A stretch of DNA of 64,000 nucleotides from Euglena gracilis. Taxonomy: Eukaryota > Euglenida > Euglenophyceae > Euglenales. Numbering within the stretch: position 1 is the first letter of the stretch; each line of letters starts with the position of its first letter. Location of the stretch: positions 21,131,823 to 21,195,822 of the forward strand of contig CP154955.1 of NCBI GenBank assembly GCA_039621445.1, given 5' to 3'. The position numbers and the translations under genes are program-made. Of this stretch, positions 40,677-50,735 are shown piece by piece. Below the pieces are notes generated by a model that was not told the origin of the DNA, ran no database searches, and saw only the letters and a program-made list of their open reading frames with translations.

Positions 40677-43600
40677 TTGCCCAATGGATTACAGAAGAAA
40701 GCATTTTCATTGGCAGGATTCTCATTCAGAGCATTCTCATTGACACGTGAACACAGGAAGCTGATTTGTCTTTTGGCTCTTGGGATGCAGCCTAAATTAA
40801 AGCCTTGTCGAAGTAACTTCGGATGGACGTTGGAATGTCATCGCCTGGTGCACATCGTGCAGGGAACCGAGCAGGATGAGCTTGCTCGGCACTTCCTGCA
40901 GGAGCCAGTATTCGCATCTGAAGAGCACCGGACGAGGTATTACGCCTCTCTGGCTGCCCTTCAGGGTCGTGGATACACCCCCTACCATCCGTACCAGCCG
41001 CAGCTGCGGGTGGCAACCCCGGTATTACCCGGTGAGCCCCCGGCAGGAGCGGCAGGATTACCTGCCACCCTGAAGCGCGATAGGGTTACGGAGAACCTTA
41101 CCCCACAGCCCAGGCGACCCAGCCCACGGGACGCGGAAGGCGGTGCGGCAATGCAGGTGGAAGCCAGCCAGGATACCCTGGTCAGGCAACCACCGGCAGT
41201 GGCACAGGCAGCGATGAGCCGTCCTGTTGCCGCAATGCCACCGCCGATCCCTCCGGTATGGAAGGAGCCGCGAACCCCTACGCCGAAACCAAGCCCACGC
41301 CAGGCTCCTAGCCAGCGCCCAACCACGCCGTCACCGCGACGTGCAGCGGAACGGCAAGGTCCCTCCCCAGAGATGGAATGGGAAGGTACCGAACCGACTC
41401 CTGCCGCACCGAGCGCCCGACCCTGTGGTATTCGCCAGACAGGGAAGGACAAAGGTAAGGCTGAGGGCAAAGGCAAGGGAGAAGGCAAAGGCGTGGCCGG
41501 CAAAGGTAAGGGTGAGGGCAAGGGTAAGGGTACAGCCCGTGAGGAGGAGGAAGAACCAGCAGAAGTCCTCTCGGACTTTGAGCAAATGCTCAGGTTCAAG
41601 GAGGAGCTGGAGGACGAAGGCTGGCGAATGCAGCATGATTACCATGTTGCAGGAAACCGCCCCGTCACCCCTCCGGAGGCAGTCATCGAGGTGGTATTAC
41701 ACCACACCGAAAACAGAGTCAGACAATTCCATTACGGAATTGACCTGTACGCCTTCGAAGGTGAACGTGGCAGACCCTTGCTGGATGCCCAGCCGGGTTT
41801 CTGGGAACTCTGGTTTTGGCTGGGATACCCCTGCCAGAACTGGGGTCTCTTCAGCGACTCCACTGGCCGCAGTTACCTGCACCAGTTAGGATTTCGGGAC
41901 CAGCATGTGTTGGCCCGAAGGCTGAAGGCAATCTTCGACTGTATTCACACAGTCGGGCCCCTCGGTGTGCAGTGGAAATACTACCCACTGAACCCCGACA
42001 TCGAACGCCTGATCGAGGTGTTGTGGTGCAACAACCTCCAGGTGTGGCTGGTGAGCCATTACGGCTCCACCTTCCGCGTTAAGCGCGTTTCCCTGGCTTA
42101 CCCACAGAGGTATGACCTCTGTTGTAAGTACTGCCGGCAAGAATTTCCTGTCGACTTCTGGGGATTCGGCGTGCGCGGAAGTCCTCCACCGCCTCGGGAT
42201 AACCCGGGCCTGGAGATGGGACGCCGCATGCTTATGCATGTGTGCCGCGACGCCCCGGATGTCCAGGGCAAAAGTCGCCGCGTCCATAAGCAGCGTATTT
42301 TTATGCTGCAACAGTTCTGGTGGCGAGCCTGGACCACCTACGTCATGGAGGTGTATATACATCTCCGTGACCCCCAGGACGATAGGCCTGGTATGGAAAG
42401 CTTGCCACCAGACTACGGCGACCCCGTTGAGGGACCTCGTCGTCGTCGGGTTATCGCCGACCTGCGCCCCAACTGGCACCTGGCCGGGATAGACCTGGAG
42501 GAACATTTGAGGCGACAGTTTGGCGGTACCCTCGACAGGGAGGTATTCCTCCAGCTGATGAATCACCCGAAGGCCATCCTCGACCTGGGTATGCCGATTC
42601 TGGCATGCGTGCAGGAGTTCGAGGACGGGTTTTTCGAGGTCTGGGAAGACACGCGTTATCGCGGCTTCCTGGGCCCGAACAGGCCTGCAAACGCTTGGGT
42701 GCAGCCATCATGGCCGCCACCCTGGCCCAACAGCGCCAGTAGCAGTACGCTGGCCTTTTACAGGCTGGCGGATGCCCAGGGATGCCGATGGCACCCCGAC
42801 GATCCTCGTTCGCCCGAGGATCTGCGCGCCTTCATCGCCCCAGAGGATGAACCTCTGGCGCGAAGGAGACGGGAGGCGTCAGTCGCTTCCACCACCGCGA
42901 TTCCGCGGCGGGAGGAACGCGACCGCAGCCCCTCTGTCACCATTCTGGAGGCAGCGCCGCCGTCTCCGACAGGAACGGCTGTATCCTTCTTCTCGGCCCC
43001 GCGAGCGGCAGGGGAAAGATCGGTTTCCCCGGCCCCCGCGACGGCTCCCGTCTGTCCACCGGTAGGTGGAGACCAGGAACTTCCTGAGGAGGGTGAGAAC
43101 GTGGAGGATATCCTCTACGCTGCTCTGCATGCTCCGGCACAGCCTCGGCCAGACGAAGCACCCGCAGGGGATATACCTGTGGCTGCAACGCCTGTCCAGA
43201 CGGCTGAGCCTCCAGCCGAGATGACTGGTATGGTCGTCGAGGATATCCTCGAAGAACCTGCCAGTCCCACAGCACGCACCTCGTTAGGAGGCCGTGTGCT
43301 CGGCGCCGTGGTCACTGGCATTACTGCCGTGGCTGCTGCACTAACGCCACGAGGTGGAGGTGTAGCATCAAGCTCCGCCGCTGAGGTCGTGGAGACACCA
43401 GATGTCGGTGTCCCCGCACCTCCATCTCCGGCAGCAGTGCAACCATCTTCAGGGGATGAACCCCAGCCGACAGAGCCATCTGTCGCACCAGCTACAGCGG
43501 AGGATCAACCTCCCGTAGCACCTGCGCCAGCGGTTGTGGAGGATCAACCTCCTAGACCGGATGTCGAAATGGAAGTGGAGGAGATACCCCCACGACCACC

Positions 43601-44207
43601 GACACCGCGCAGGGTCCCTGCCGTCCCGAGGACAATGGCAGAGTTTCTGGGAGTGCCAGCGCATGTGGAAGCACCGATTCCGGTGACGACCACAGTGCCA
43701 CGCCTCGTCGGACAGGATGAACCTGCTCGGCGACGGCCGGCTGAACAACCCCAGGAACGAGTGCCGAGGAACGAGGCCCTCGGAGCGTCATGCGCGACCC
43801 AGCGGTCAGTATGCCCGCTTCGCCCAGACGGCAAACGTCTACTCCGGCACCATCGGCTCCTGATACCAGGAGTAAGCCGCAGGCGTCGTCTCCTGATTCC
43901 GGGAGTGCGAAGCCGAAAGGAGGCAAACCGGGTGCTGCACCCTGTAAGCCCCCTTCCAAAGGCGGTGATGGGAAACCACCACCGAAAGGTGGCGCTGGAG
44001 GTCAGACTGGCGGACAGCCGAAAGGCCCTACGACAATGCACGACTATTCGGCCGTTGCATCGTCCGGGTACGGCCAGAGCAAACCGAAAGGTAAGGCTCG
44101 TGGTCGACAGGCCCAATCTTCCGCCGGATCGACGGATGAGGAGCAGGATGAACCTGCTTCACCTCCTGTGTCTGCGGATGCCCAGCTCTGGACCCAGGAT
44201 ATCCTGA
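40677..44207 (+). CDS. extra retroelement ORF A, unknown function
   Basis: 1176 codons; a likelier start is the ATG at 40785 (MQPKLKP). It lies between integrase and the 3' LTR on the sense strand. In order: a helical N-terminal ~60 residues, a Pro-rich linker, a Lys/Gly/Glu repeat (KGEGKG type, residues ~255-290), then a well-structured region (~310-680) with WELWFWLGYPCQNW, many Trp/Tyr and a CCKYC (C-x2-C) at ~481. A long Pro/Glu/Ala-rich tail includes one hydrophobic stretch (VLGAVVTGITAVAAAL, ~875-890). After ~43790 the composition turns Arg-rich and unnatural, while the overlapping -1 frame continues the Pro/Ser-rich style, so the real protein probably runs on in ORF B. I recognise no family. 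Options: a captured host gene, an env-position protein, or an unrelated nested element. Confidence 0.75.
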   Translation: MPNGLQKKAFSLAGFSFRAFSLTREHRKLICLLALGMQPKLKPCRSNFGWTLECHRLVHIVQGTEQDELARHFLQEPVFASEEHRTRYYASLAALQGRGYTPYHPYQPQLRVATPVLPGEPPAGAAGLPATLKRDRVTENLTPQPRRPSPRDAEGGAAMQVEASQDTLVRQPPAVAQAAMSRPVAAMPPPIPPVWKEPRTPTPKPSPRQAPSQRPTTPSPRRAAERQGPSPEMEWEGTEPTPAAPSARPCGIRQTGKDKGKAEGKGKGEGKGVAGKGKGEGKGKGTAREEEEEPAEVLSDFEQMLRFKEELEDEGWRMQHDYHVAGNRPVTPPEAVIEVVLHHTENRVRQFHYGIDLYAFEGERGRPLLDAQPGFWELWFWLGYPCQNWGLFSDSTGRSYLHQLGFRDQHVLARRLKAIFDCIHTVGPLGVQWKYYPLNPDIERLIEVLWCNNLQVWLVSHYGSTFRVKRVSLAYPQRYDLCCKYCRQEFPVDFWGFGVRGSPPPPRDNPGLEMGRRMLMHVCRDAPDVQGKSRRVHKQRIFMLQQFWWRAWTTYVMEVYIHLRDPQDDRPGMESLPPDYGDPVEGPRRRRVIADLRPNWHLAGIDLEEHLRRQFGGTLDREVFLQLMNHPKAILDLGMPILACVQEFEDGFFEVWEDTRYRGFLGPNRPANAWVQPSWPPPWPNSASSSTLAFYRLADAQGCRWHPDDPRSPEDLRAFIAPEDEPLARRRREASVASTTAIPRREERDRSPSVTILEAAPPSPTGTAVSFFSAPRAAGERSVSPAPATAPVCPPVGGDQELPEEGENVEDILYAALHAPAQPRPDEAPAGDIPVAATPVQTAEPPAEMTGMVVEDILEEPASPTARTSLGGRVLGAVVTGITAVAAALTPRGGGVASSSAAEVVETPDVGVPAPPSPAAVQPSSGDEPQPTEPSVAPATAEDQPPVAPAPAVVEDQPPRPDVEMEVEEIPPRPPTPRRVPAVPRTMAEFLGVPAHVEAPIPVTTTVPRLVGQDEPARRRPAEQPQERVPRNEALGASCATQRSVCPLRPDGKRLLRHHRLLIPGVSRRRRLLIPGVRSRKEANRVLHPVSPLPKAVMGNHHRKVALEVRLADSRKALRQCTTIRPLHRPGTARANRKVRLVVDRPNLPPDRRMRSRMNLLHLLCLRMPSSGPRIS

Positions 44208-45418
44208 CCAGACTAGGCACCGTGGAAGAGAGGACGAAGAAACTGGCTGCTATTAGGCACCAGAAAGGGTCACTGAATCGATGGATTCAGCCCCTCTTCG
44301 TCCGAGGAGAACCTTTCCACTATGTCCCGGAACATACCTGGACATTCTGGAACAGGCGCTCACCCAGAGTACTGGCACAGTACTTTGGCGAGGACTGCGT
44401 GTTGGATTTCCAGCACGGCACGTCCTTTGCCTGGACGTGCACCGTATGCCACCATGTGCGGCATAACCAACCGCTTGTGCATGTGTGCAAGCGGCAGGTG
44501 CAATCCTCGTGGTTCCATCACAGGGCATATGTGCCGAACTGTGTGGCGCTCGTATGTGGCGAGTGCCTGAATGCCTGGAAGCACAGCTTGAACTACTCCT
44601 ACAGTGAGAATGCTCACGACAGGGATATCCCTGCCTTGTGCATCAACTGTATAGGAGGCAAGTTCGTGCAGACTGCTGATGGAGCAGTCACCACCATTGT
44701 CCCCCAGCACTGGGAGACACTGGAGAAGTGGAAGAAGGAGTACAAGCAGGTGGAAGGACGCCTGAAGCACTCCGACTTCAAAAAGGTAGAAAGCTACCGC
44801 CACACGGGAATGGCCCGTGAGTTCCAGATCGACGCTGGGGCAATGCGCCTCGCCGTCGAGGAACACGCCAAGGTAAGAATGCCTTACCTCTGGACTGATG
44901 GCGACTGGGAGACACAGGTTTACCCCCTGTTCTCCAAGCGTCAGCATGGCGGATACGCCTTGCCACTGTGGCCTCCTGAAGAACACGATTTGGTGGACTT
45001 CAGAGGTTGGTTGGCGGCTGTATTACGGCCCCATACCGCAAGAGCTCGGACAGCGAGGTGGATGTATGACATCAACTTCAAGCAGACCCCGGGGATGCCC
45101 CCGCAGGTGCCTGCGAATCACCCCCGGATGAATTACATCATCTGGCCGGTGATGCTGCCCAGAATTTTCTGGGAGCAACTCCAACGGTATCTTCAGCATC
45201 ATGCTGAACGTACCAGGGAGAAGCTGCCGGATAATTGGATCAAGGACTGGGAGACCCCTTCCTTTGATGTCAACGATCCGGAGCTCAACACCATTCGGAG
45301 TGAATCAGCTCCACCGCGTTCCCCGCGCCAACTGGAGTTGGTTGAGGACCCATTAGGGGACCCTCAGCACGACTACTGGCGTGAGGTCCGCGAACGTCCA
45401 GCCGATAAAGGCAGGTGA
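43790..45418 (+). CDS. extra retroelement ORF B, Cys-rich putative zinc-binding, unknown function
   Basis: 542 codons in the -1 frame relative to ORF A, overlapping it by ~418 nt. The first ~125 residues are low-complexity Pro/Ser/Gly/Lys. From ~130 it is globular: LWTQDILTRLGTVEERTKKL, then three C-x2-C pairs (C217/C220, C256/C259, C284/C287) with interspersed His and Cys (H221, H222, H231, C233, H243, H244, C251), as in multi-zinc ribbons. The remaining ~250 residues are rich in Trp and Tyr. No known fold is recognised. A single-base indel, or programmed -1 shifting, would make A plus B one ~1570-codon gene. Confidence 0.75.
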   Translation: MRDPAVSMPASPRRQTSTPAPSAPDTRSKPQASSPDSGSAKPKGGKPGAAPCKPPSKGGDGKPPPKGGAGGQTGGQPKGPTTMHDYSAVASSGYGQSKPKGKARGRQAQSSAGSTDEEQDEPASPPVSADAQLWTQDILTRLGTVEERTKKLAAIRHQKGSLNRWIQPLFVRGEPFHYVPEHTWTFWNRRSPRVLAQYFGEDCVLDFQHGTSFAWTCTVCHHVRHNQPLVHVCKRQVQSSWFHHRAYVPNCVALVCGECLNAWKHSLNYSYSENAHDRDIPALCINCIGGKFVQTADGAVTTIVPQHWETLEKWKKEYKQVEGRLKHSDFKKVESYRHTGMAREFQIDAGAMRLAVEEHAKVRMPYLWTDGDWETQVYPLFSKRQHGGYALPLWPPEEHDLVDFRGWLAAVLRPHTARARTARWMYDINFKQTPGMPPQVPANHPRMNYIIWPVMLPRIFWEQLQRYLQHHAERTREKLPDNWIKDWETPSFDVNDPELNTIRSESAPPRSPRQLELVEDPLGDPQHDYWREVRERPADKGR

Positions 45419-46229
45419 GGTGTCTATCAGCGCCAATGCGGCGTCTTTCAGCACCCTTGTCAGGTATTCGCCTGACACCCTGTTTGGGTATTTGCCCGAA
45501 CAGCCCGTTCGAAGACCCTTTGCGGTATTCGCCGCTAGTAAGTTCCCACCGGGATGCTGCCATGTGCAGGATTCCGTGCGCATGCATGCACACCCCTCTC
45601 CCCTCTCCCCTCTCGCGGGCGTGCGACACGCAGCGCACAGGGCCGACGGCCTCTTTGCCTTTCTCTCTCTTTTCTTTTCGGCCGTTTGAGGCCTTAAGGC
45701 TGCCAGACAGCACAACTTTTCTGGCCTAAGCCAACCCCCCACTCCTCTCTACTTTCCCCCCCGGGGCAAATGCTGTCGCCGGCAGTTGGTTTTGTAGAGT
45801 AGGTTTTCCTTTTGCGTGGTCAGGTTTGACTGGCCATGCGCCCTGCCCAGGTTTGACTGGTCAGAGGCCCCCTCCTTCCACACCCTCCCCATGGGTTTTC
45901 CTGGAATGCCCATGGACCCAACCCCAAGTGCCTTTGGCACACCCAAACTGGGTGGATGGGTTTGCTTGGCAAGGAAACCTGCCAGCCCCATTTTCCCCAA
46001 TGGGCTATAATATACTATACCCCATAAGCCACCGCAAAATAGGTGAAACCATTTTGCGCGTTTTGGGCTTTTGGGTCCCCTCCTTTCCGCCCCCCCCTTT
46101 GAGTGGACCCCTGTGCGACGGAAAGGGCCCCTGTGGACGCGCCAGGGTGCACCTCCCACAGACCAGGTCTGTGTCCGAAATCCCTGTGGCCAGAATGCCT
46201 GGTCCAAAGGAGAAATCGGGCATAGCCCT
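45419..46229. other. 3' untranslated region of the LTR element
   Basis: No gene seen. It contains a CT-rich patch (45655-45690) and an AT-rich GGGCTATAATATACTATACC near 46003. The last ~100 bp, and words upstream of it, match the remnant at 25375-25620, marking family-wide 3' sequence. Confidence 0.6.
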
Positions 46230-46239
46230 GGGAGGGGGA
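46230..46239 (+). other. polypurine tract
   Basis: GGGAGGGGGA lies directly before the TGTGTACC start of the right LTR, the place where plus-strand DNA synthesis is primed. The remnant at 25605-25613 has the same tract. Confidence 0.9.
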
Positions 46240-46548
46240 TGTGTACCAGGCGTATGCTTCTGTCCCCTTCCGTTGAGGAAGTTAGGATGGAAGCAGATCC
46301 TATTAGGATCTCCTAATGGGTGCCCCCTTCTCTCTCCACAGGTGGTATTCTTCTTCTACCTTTTCGGTCCTTTCCTTGGACCGGACTTGGATTTCCAGTC
46401 CGTCCTCCCTGCATTGCTCCGTGCTTTGCTTCTTGGGAAGTGGGAAAAGGGTTTTCACTGTTACTCTGATTTTCAGTTCCCAAGTAGGTGCGCCAAGGCG
46501 AAAGCGAAGGCTTTTTGGGAACTGGGAATTGGGAATCAGACGTACACT
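46240..46548 (+). repeat. right (3') LTR, 309 bp
   Basis: Same termini as the left LTR. The differences cluster in the middle (TTATACC versus TTCTACC, CCTTCC versus CGGTCC, CTTCGA versus CTTGGA) plus one near the end. Open frames crossing it are chance. Confidence 0.95.
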
Positions 46549-46553
46549 CCAGC
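46549..46553. repeat. 5-bp target site duplication (right)
   Basis: CCAGC, matching 29530-29534. Confidence 0.95.
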
Positions 46554-47863
46554 CCCAGGAGGATTGGGAGGGGATCCCAAAATGGCCCATAATTCTCCAG
46601 ATTTTGGTTCCAGAGCCTCTTGTAAGTGGTCAACATGGTGTGGAATCTCAGCCCACCAAACCCAGGAATCAAAAGCATAGCACTGTATGCATTACGTGCT
46701 TGGGCCTTTGAAAATTGGAATAATTGAATTAAGGCGTCAGCCACTTGGTCTGTGGTGGCTTTAGGGGGGGGGGCACCCCCATGTGTTCCAAAATGACCCA
46801 CAGAAGTGCAAAGGCACTCTGATAACGTTTTAAACTGGGGTTTCTACCCAGGAAATCGTTAATGGTTTGCACCTGAATTTGTTTCCCCTCCAAAATTTGC
46901 CTGAGCAAATCATTCAAAGGAGGGGCCACCTGGGGGGTGGCATTTGTTCCCCTCTGCAATTGGTGAACATGCCCTTGTAGGGGGTGATTTTCAGGCAGGG
47001 GGTCCCCGGAACTTTCATTTTTATTAATTGGGGCCACCATGTGGCTGAAACCCAGTAGGGGGTTACCATCAAAACTTTGGTCTGGGGAAACATTCTCAAC
47101 CTGGGCAGAAATTTTTGAATTATTGACCAGGGGGGGGTTGCATAAAGATCTCCCATGTTGTCCAGTGGACATTGTAATGCATTTGTTGCTGTTGCCTCCC
47201 AGTGGGGCCACCTGGCCACAAAATTGGGCAGTTTTTTGTTGCCTGGGGAGGCAAATAAATCTGTTTCCCGTTGTATGTAATTTTGGAAATGCTGTCTTAG
47301 CCATTGAAAAAGCTGGGGGCCTAAAGAATAATCCCCCCTGTCCTTTTCCCATCTGCTGATTGGGTCTTCCAGGCATTCTTTTGAAGGTACCCAGTTGACT
47401 TGGAGGTTCACTAGTTTTCCCATTAACCATTTGAAAAACGGTCTCAGCATTTTGTTGAATGGGTCCTTTCTGCCCCCACCTTTTGTTAAGTAATAGTAAA
47501 TTACCTGGTTGTCCACTGACAAAGAAACGGTTTCTCCAGGTTTGCTCAAACTTTTGACAGTGCTTATTGCTGCACTGAGTTCTTTTACATTGATGTGCAA
47601 AATGGAGTCTTTTCTCCAAAATTCCTGCACATTTTCTCCTGTGTGGATGTCCAGCCCCCCCCCCCAAGGCATGGGTGCTGCTGTCTGAGTGCAATTCTCT
47701 GGTTGCATTTTGGGAGAAGGGTCTTCCCCCCCAGGTGTCCAGCTGAATTTTTTTCCCTTAATTGGGCTTTGATTTCCTGGGAAATGGGGTGTTTTGAGTC
47801 CCAGGGGGCTGTGGACTTTGCCACCAAAATTTTTGTCAGGGTGTCTGTAAAAGCCCTTAAAAA

Positions 47864-49300
47864 CATACTGGTGGTTCGTTTGACTTGTGCCAGGTCTGAA
47901 GATCTGTATAAACAGAGGATGTGTGAACAGAAAATCAGTTGTGTATGCAATGTACAAATATCAGTGGGCATTGGGGCCTTGGCCAGCCCCAGGAGGATTG
48001 GGAGGGGATCCCAAAATACCCCATAATTCTCCAGATTTGGTTCCAGAGCCTCTTGTAAGTGGTCAACATGGTGTGGAATCTCAGCCCACCAAACCCAGGA
48101 ATCAAAAGCATAGCACTGTATGCATTACGTGCTTGGGCCTTTGAAAATTGGAATAATTGAATTAAGGCGTCAGCCACTTGGTCTGTGGTGGCTTTAGGGG
48201 GGGGGCACCCCCATGTGTTCCAAAATGACCCACAGAAGTGCAAAGGCACTCTGATAACGTTTTAAACTGGGGTTTCTACCCAGGAAATCGTTAATGGTTT
48301 GCACCTGAATTTGTTTCCCCTCCAAAATTTGCCTGAGCAAATCATGCAAAGGAGGGGCCACCTGGGGGGTGGCATTTGTTCCCCTCTGCAATTGGTGAAC
48401 ATGCCCTTGTAGGGGGTGATTTTCAGGCAGGGGGTCCCCGGAACTTTCATTTTTATTAATTGGGGCCACCATGTGGCTGAAACCCAGTAGGGGGTTACCA
48501 TCAAAACTTTGGTCTGGGGAAACATTCTCAACCTGGGCATAAATTTTTGAATTATTGACCAGGGGGGGGGGGGGTTGCATAAAGATCTCCCATGTTGTCC
48601 AGTGGACATTGTAATGCATTTGTTGCTGTGGCCTCCCAGTGGGGCCACCTGGCCACAAAATTGGGTAGTTTTTTGTTGCCTGGGGAGGCAAATAAATATG
48701 TTTCCCGTTGTATGTAATTTTGGAAATGCTGTCTTAGCCATTGAAAAAGCTGGGGGCCTAAAGAATAATCCCCCCTGTCCTTTTCCCATCTGCTGATGGG
48801 GTCTTCCAGGCATTCTTTTGAAGGTACCCAGTTGACTTGGAGGTTCACTAGTTTTCCCATGCACCATTTGAAAAACGGTCTCAGCATTTTGTTGAATGGG
48901 TCCTTTCTGCCCCCACCTTTTGTTAAGTAATAGTAAATTACCTGGTTGTCCACTGACAAAGAAACGGTTTCTCCAGGTTTGCTCAAACTTTTGACAGTGC
49001 TTATTGCTGCACTGAGTTCTTTTACATTGATGTGCAAAATGGAGTCTTTTCTCCAAAATTCCTGCACATTTTCTCCTGTGTGGATGTCCAGCCCCCCCCC
49101 CCAAGGCATGGGTGCTGCTGTCTGAGTGCAATTCTCTGGTTGCATTTTGGGAGAAGGGTCTTCCCCCCCAGGTGTCCAGCAGAATTTTTTTCCCTTAATT
49201 GGGCTTTGATTTCCTGGGAAATGGGGTGTTTTGAGTCCCAGGGGGCTGTGGACTTTGCCACCAAAATTTTTGTCAGGGTGTCTGTAAAAGCCCTTAAAAA
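47864..49300 (-). repeat. DIRS internal tandem unit 4
   Basis: 1437 bp. Runs: G9 (recombinase), G13 (methyltransferase-like part, longest of the set), C11. It shares AAATATGTTTCC and CATAAATTT variants with unit 5. Confidence 0.95.
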
Positions 49301-50735
49301 CATACTGGTGGTTCGTTTGACTTGTGCCAGGTCTGAAGATCTGTATAAACAGAGGATGTGTGAACAGAAAATCAGTTGTGTATGCAATGTACAAATATCA
49401 GTGGGCATTGGGGCCTTGGCCAGCCCCAGGAGGATTTGGAGGGGATCCCAAAATACCCCATAATTCTCCAGATTTTGGTTCCAGAGCCTCTTGTAAGTGG
49501 TCAACATGGTGTGGAATCTCAGCCCACCAAACCCAGGAATCAAAAGCATAGCACTGTATGCATTACGTGCTTGGGCCTTTGAAAATTGGAATAATTGAAT
49601 TAAGGCGTCAGCCACTAGGTCTGTGGTGGCTTTAGGGGGGGGGGGCACCCCCATGTGTTCCAAAATGACCCACAGAAGTGCAAAGGCACTCTGATAACGT
49701 TTTAAACTGGGGTTTCTACCCAGGAAATCGTTAATGGTTTGCACCTGAATTTGTTTCCCCTCCAAAATTTGCCTGAGCAAATCATGCAAAGGAGGGGCCA
49801 CCTGGGGGGTGGCATTTGTTCCCCTCTGCAATTGGTGAACATGCCCTTGTAGGGGGTGATTTTCAGGCAGGGGGTCCCCGGAACTTTCATTTTTATTAAT
49901 TGGGGCCACCATGTGGCTGAAACCCAGTAGGGGGTTACCATCAAAACTTTGGTCTGGGGAAACATTCTCAACCTGGGCATAAATTTTTGAATTATTGACC
50001 AGGGGGGGGTTGCATAAAGATCTCCCATGTTGTCCAGTGGACATTGTAATGCATTTGTTGCTGTGTCCTCCCAGTGGGGCCACCTGGCCACAAAATTGGG
50101 TAGTTTTTTGTTGCCTGGGGAGGCAAATAAATATGTTTCCCGTTGTATGTAATTTTGGAAATGCTGTCTTAGCCATTGAAAAAGCTGGGGGCCTAAAGAA
50201 TAATCCCCCCTGTCCTTTTCCCATCTGCTGATGGGGTCTTCCAGGCATTCTTTTGAAGGTACCCAGTTGACTTGGAGGTTCACTAGTTTTCCCATGCACC
50301 ATTTGAAAAACGGTCTCAGCATTTTGTTGAATGGGTCCTTTCTGCCCCCACCTTTTGTTAAGTAATAGTAAATTACCTGGTTGTCCACTGACAAAGAAAC
50401 GGTTTCTCCAGGTTTGCTCAAACTTTTGACAGTGCTTATTGCTGCACTGGGTTCTTTTACATTGATGTGCAAAATGGAGTCTTTTCTCCAAAATTCCTGC
50501 ACATTTTCTCCTGTGTGGATGTCCAGCCCCCCCCCCCAAGGCATGGGTGCTGCTGTCTGAGTGCAATTCTCTGGTTGCATTTTGGGAGAAGGGTCTTCCC
50601 CCCCAGGTGTCCAGCAGAATTTTTTTCCCTTAATTGGGCTTTGATTTCCTGGGAAATGGGGTGTTTTGAGTCCCAGGGGGCTGTGGACTTTGCCACCAAA
50701 ATTTTTGTCAGGGTGTCTGTAAAAGCCCTTAAAAA
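49301..50735 (-). repeat. DIRS internal tandem unit 5
   Basis: 1435 bp. Runs: G11, G8, C11. It carries a private change (GGGTTCTTTTAC for GAGTTCTTTTAC) in the RNase H VKEL motif (Leu to Pro). Confidence 0.95.

Larger units (their letters stand above)
29535..46548 (+). mobile_element. 17-kb Ty3/chromovirus-like LTR retrotransposon
   Basis: Complete element of 17,014 bp with 309-bp LTRs, a 5-bp target duplication, primer site(s), polypurine tract and the order gag, protease, RT, RNase H, integrase, chromodomain. That order (integrase after RNase H) and the C-terminal chromodomain define the Ty3 chromovirus type. Unusual are its size, a UAG between gag and pol, a second primer site, and about 4.7 kb of coding sequence between integrase and the 3' LTR. 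The two LTRs differ at about five of 309 positions, so the insertion is fairly recent. A ~400-bp dispersed repeat has since inserted at 39.65 kb. Confidence 0.95.
29411..47863 (-). repeat. DIRS internal tandem unit 3, split by the LTR retrotransposon
   Basis: The parts 29411-29534 and 46554-47863 add to 1434 bp once the nested element and one copy of the 5-bp duplication are removed. This shows that the array existed before the insertion. Runs: G10, G8, C11. Confidence 0.95.

Noticed and set aside
45826-46680. A 284-codon plus-strand frame across the 3' LTR into the array
   Set aside because: It crosses the element boundary and the polypurine tract, and has no domain.
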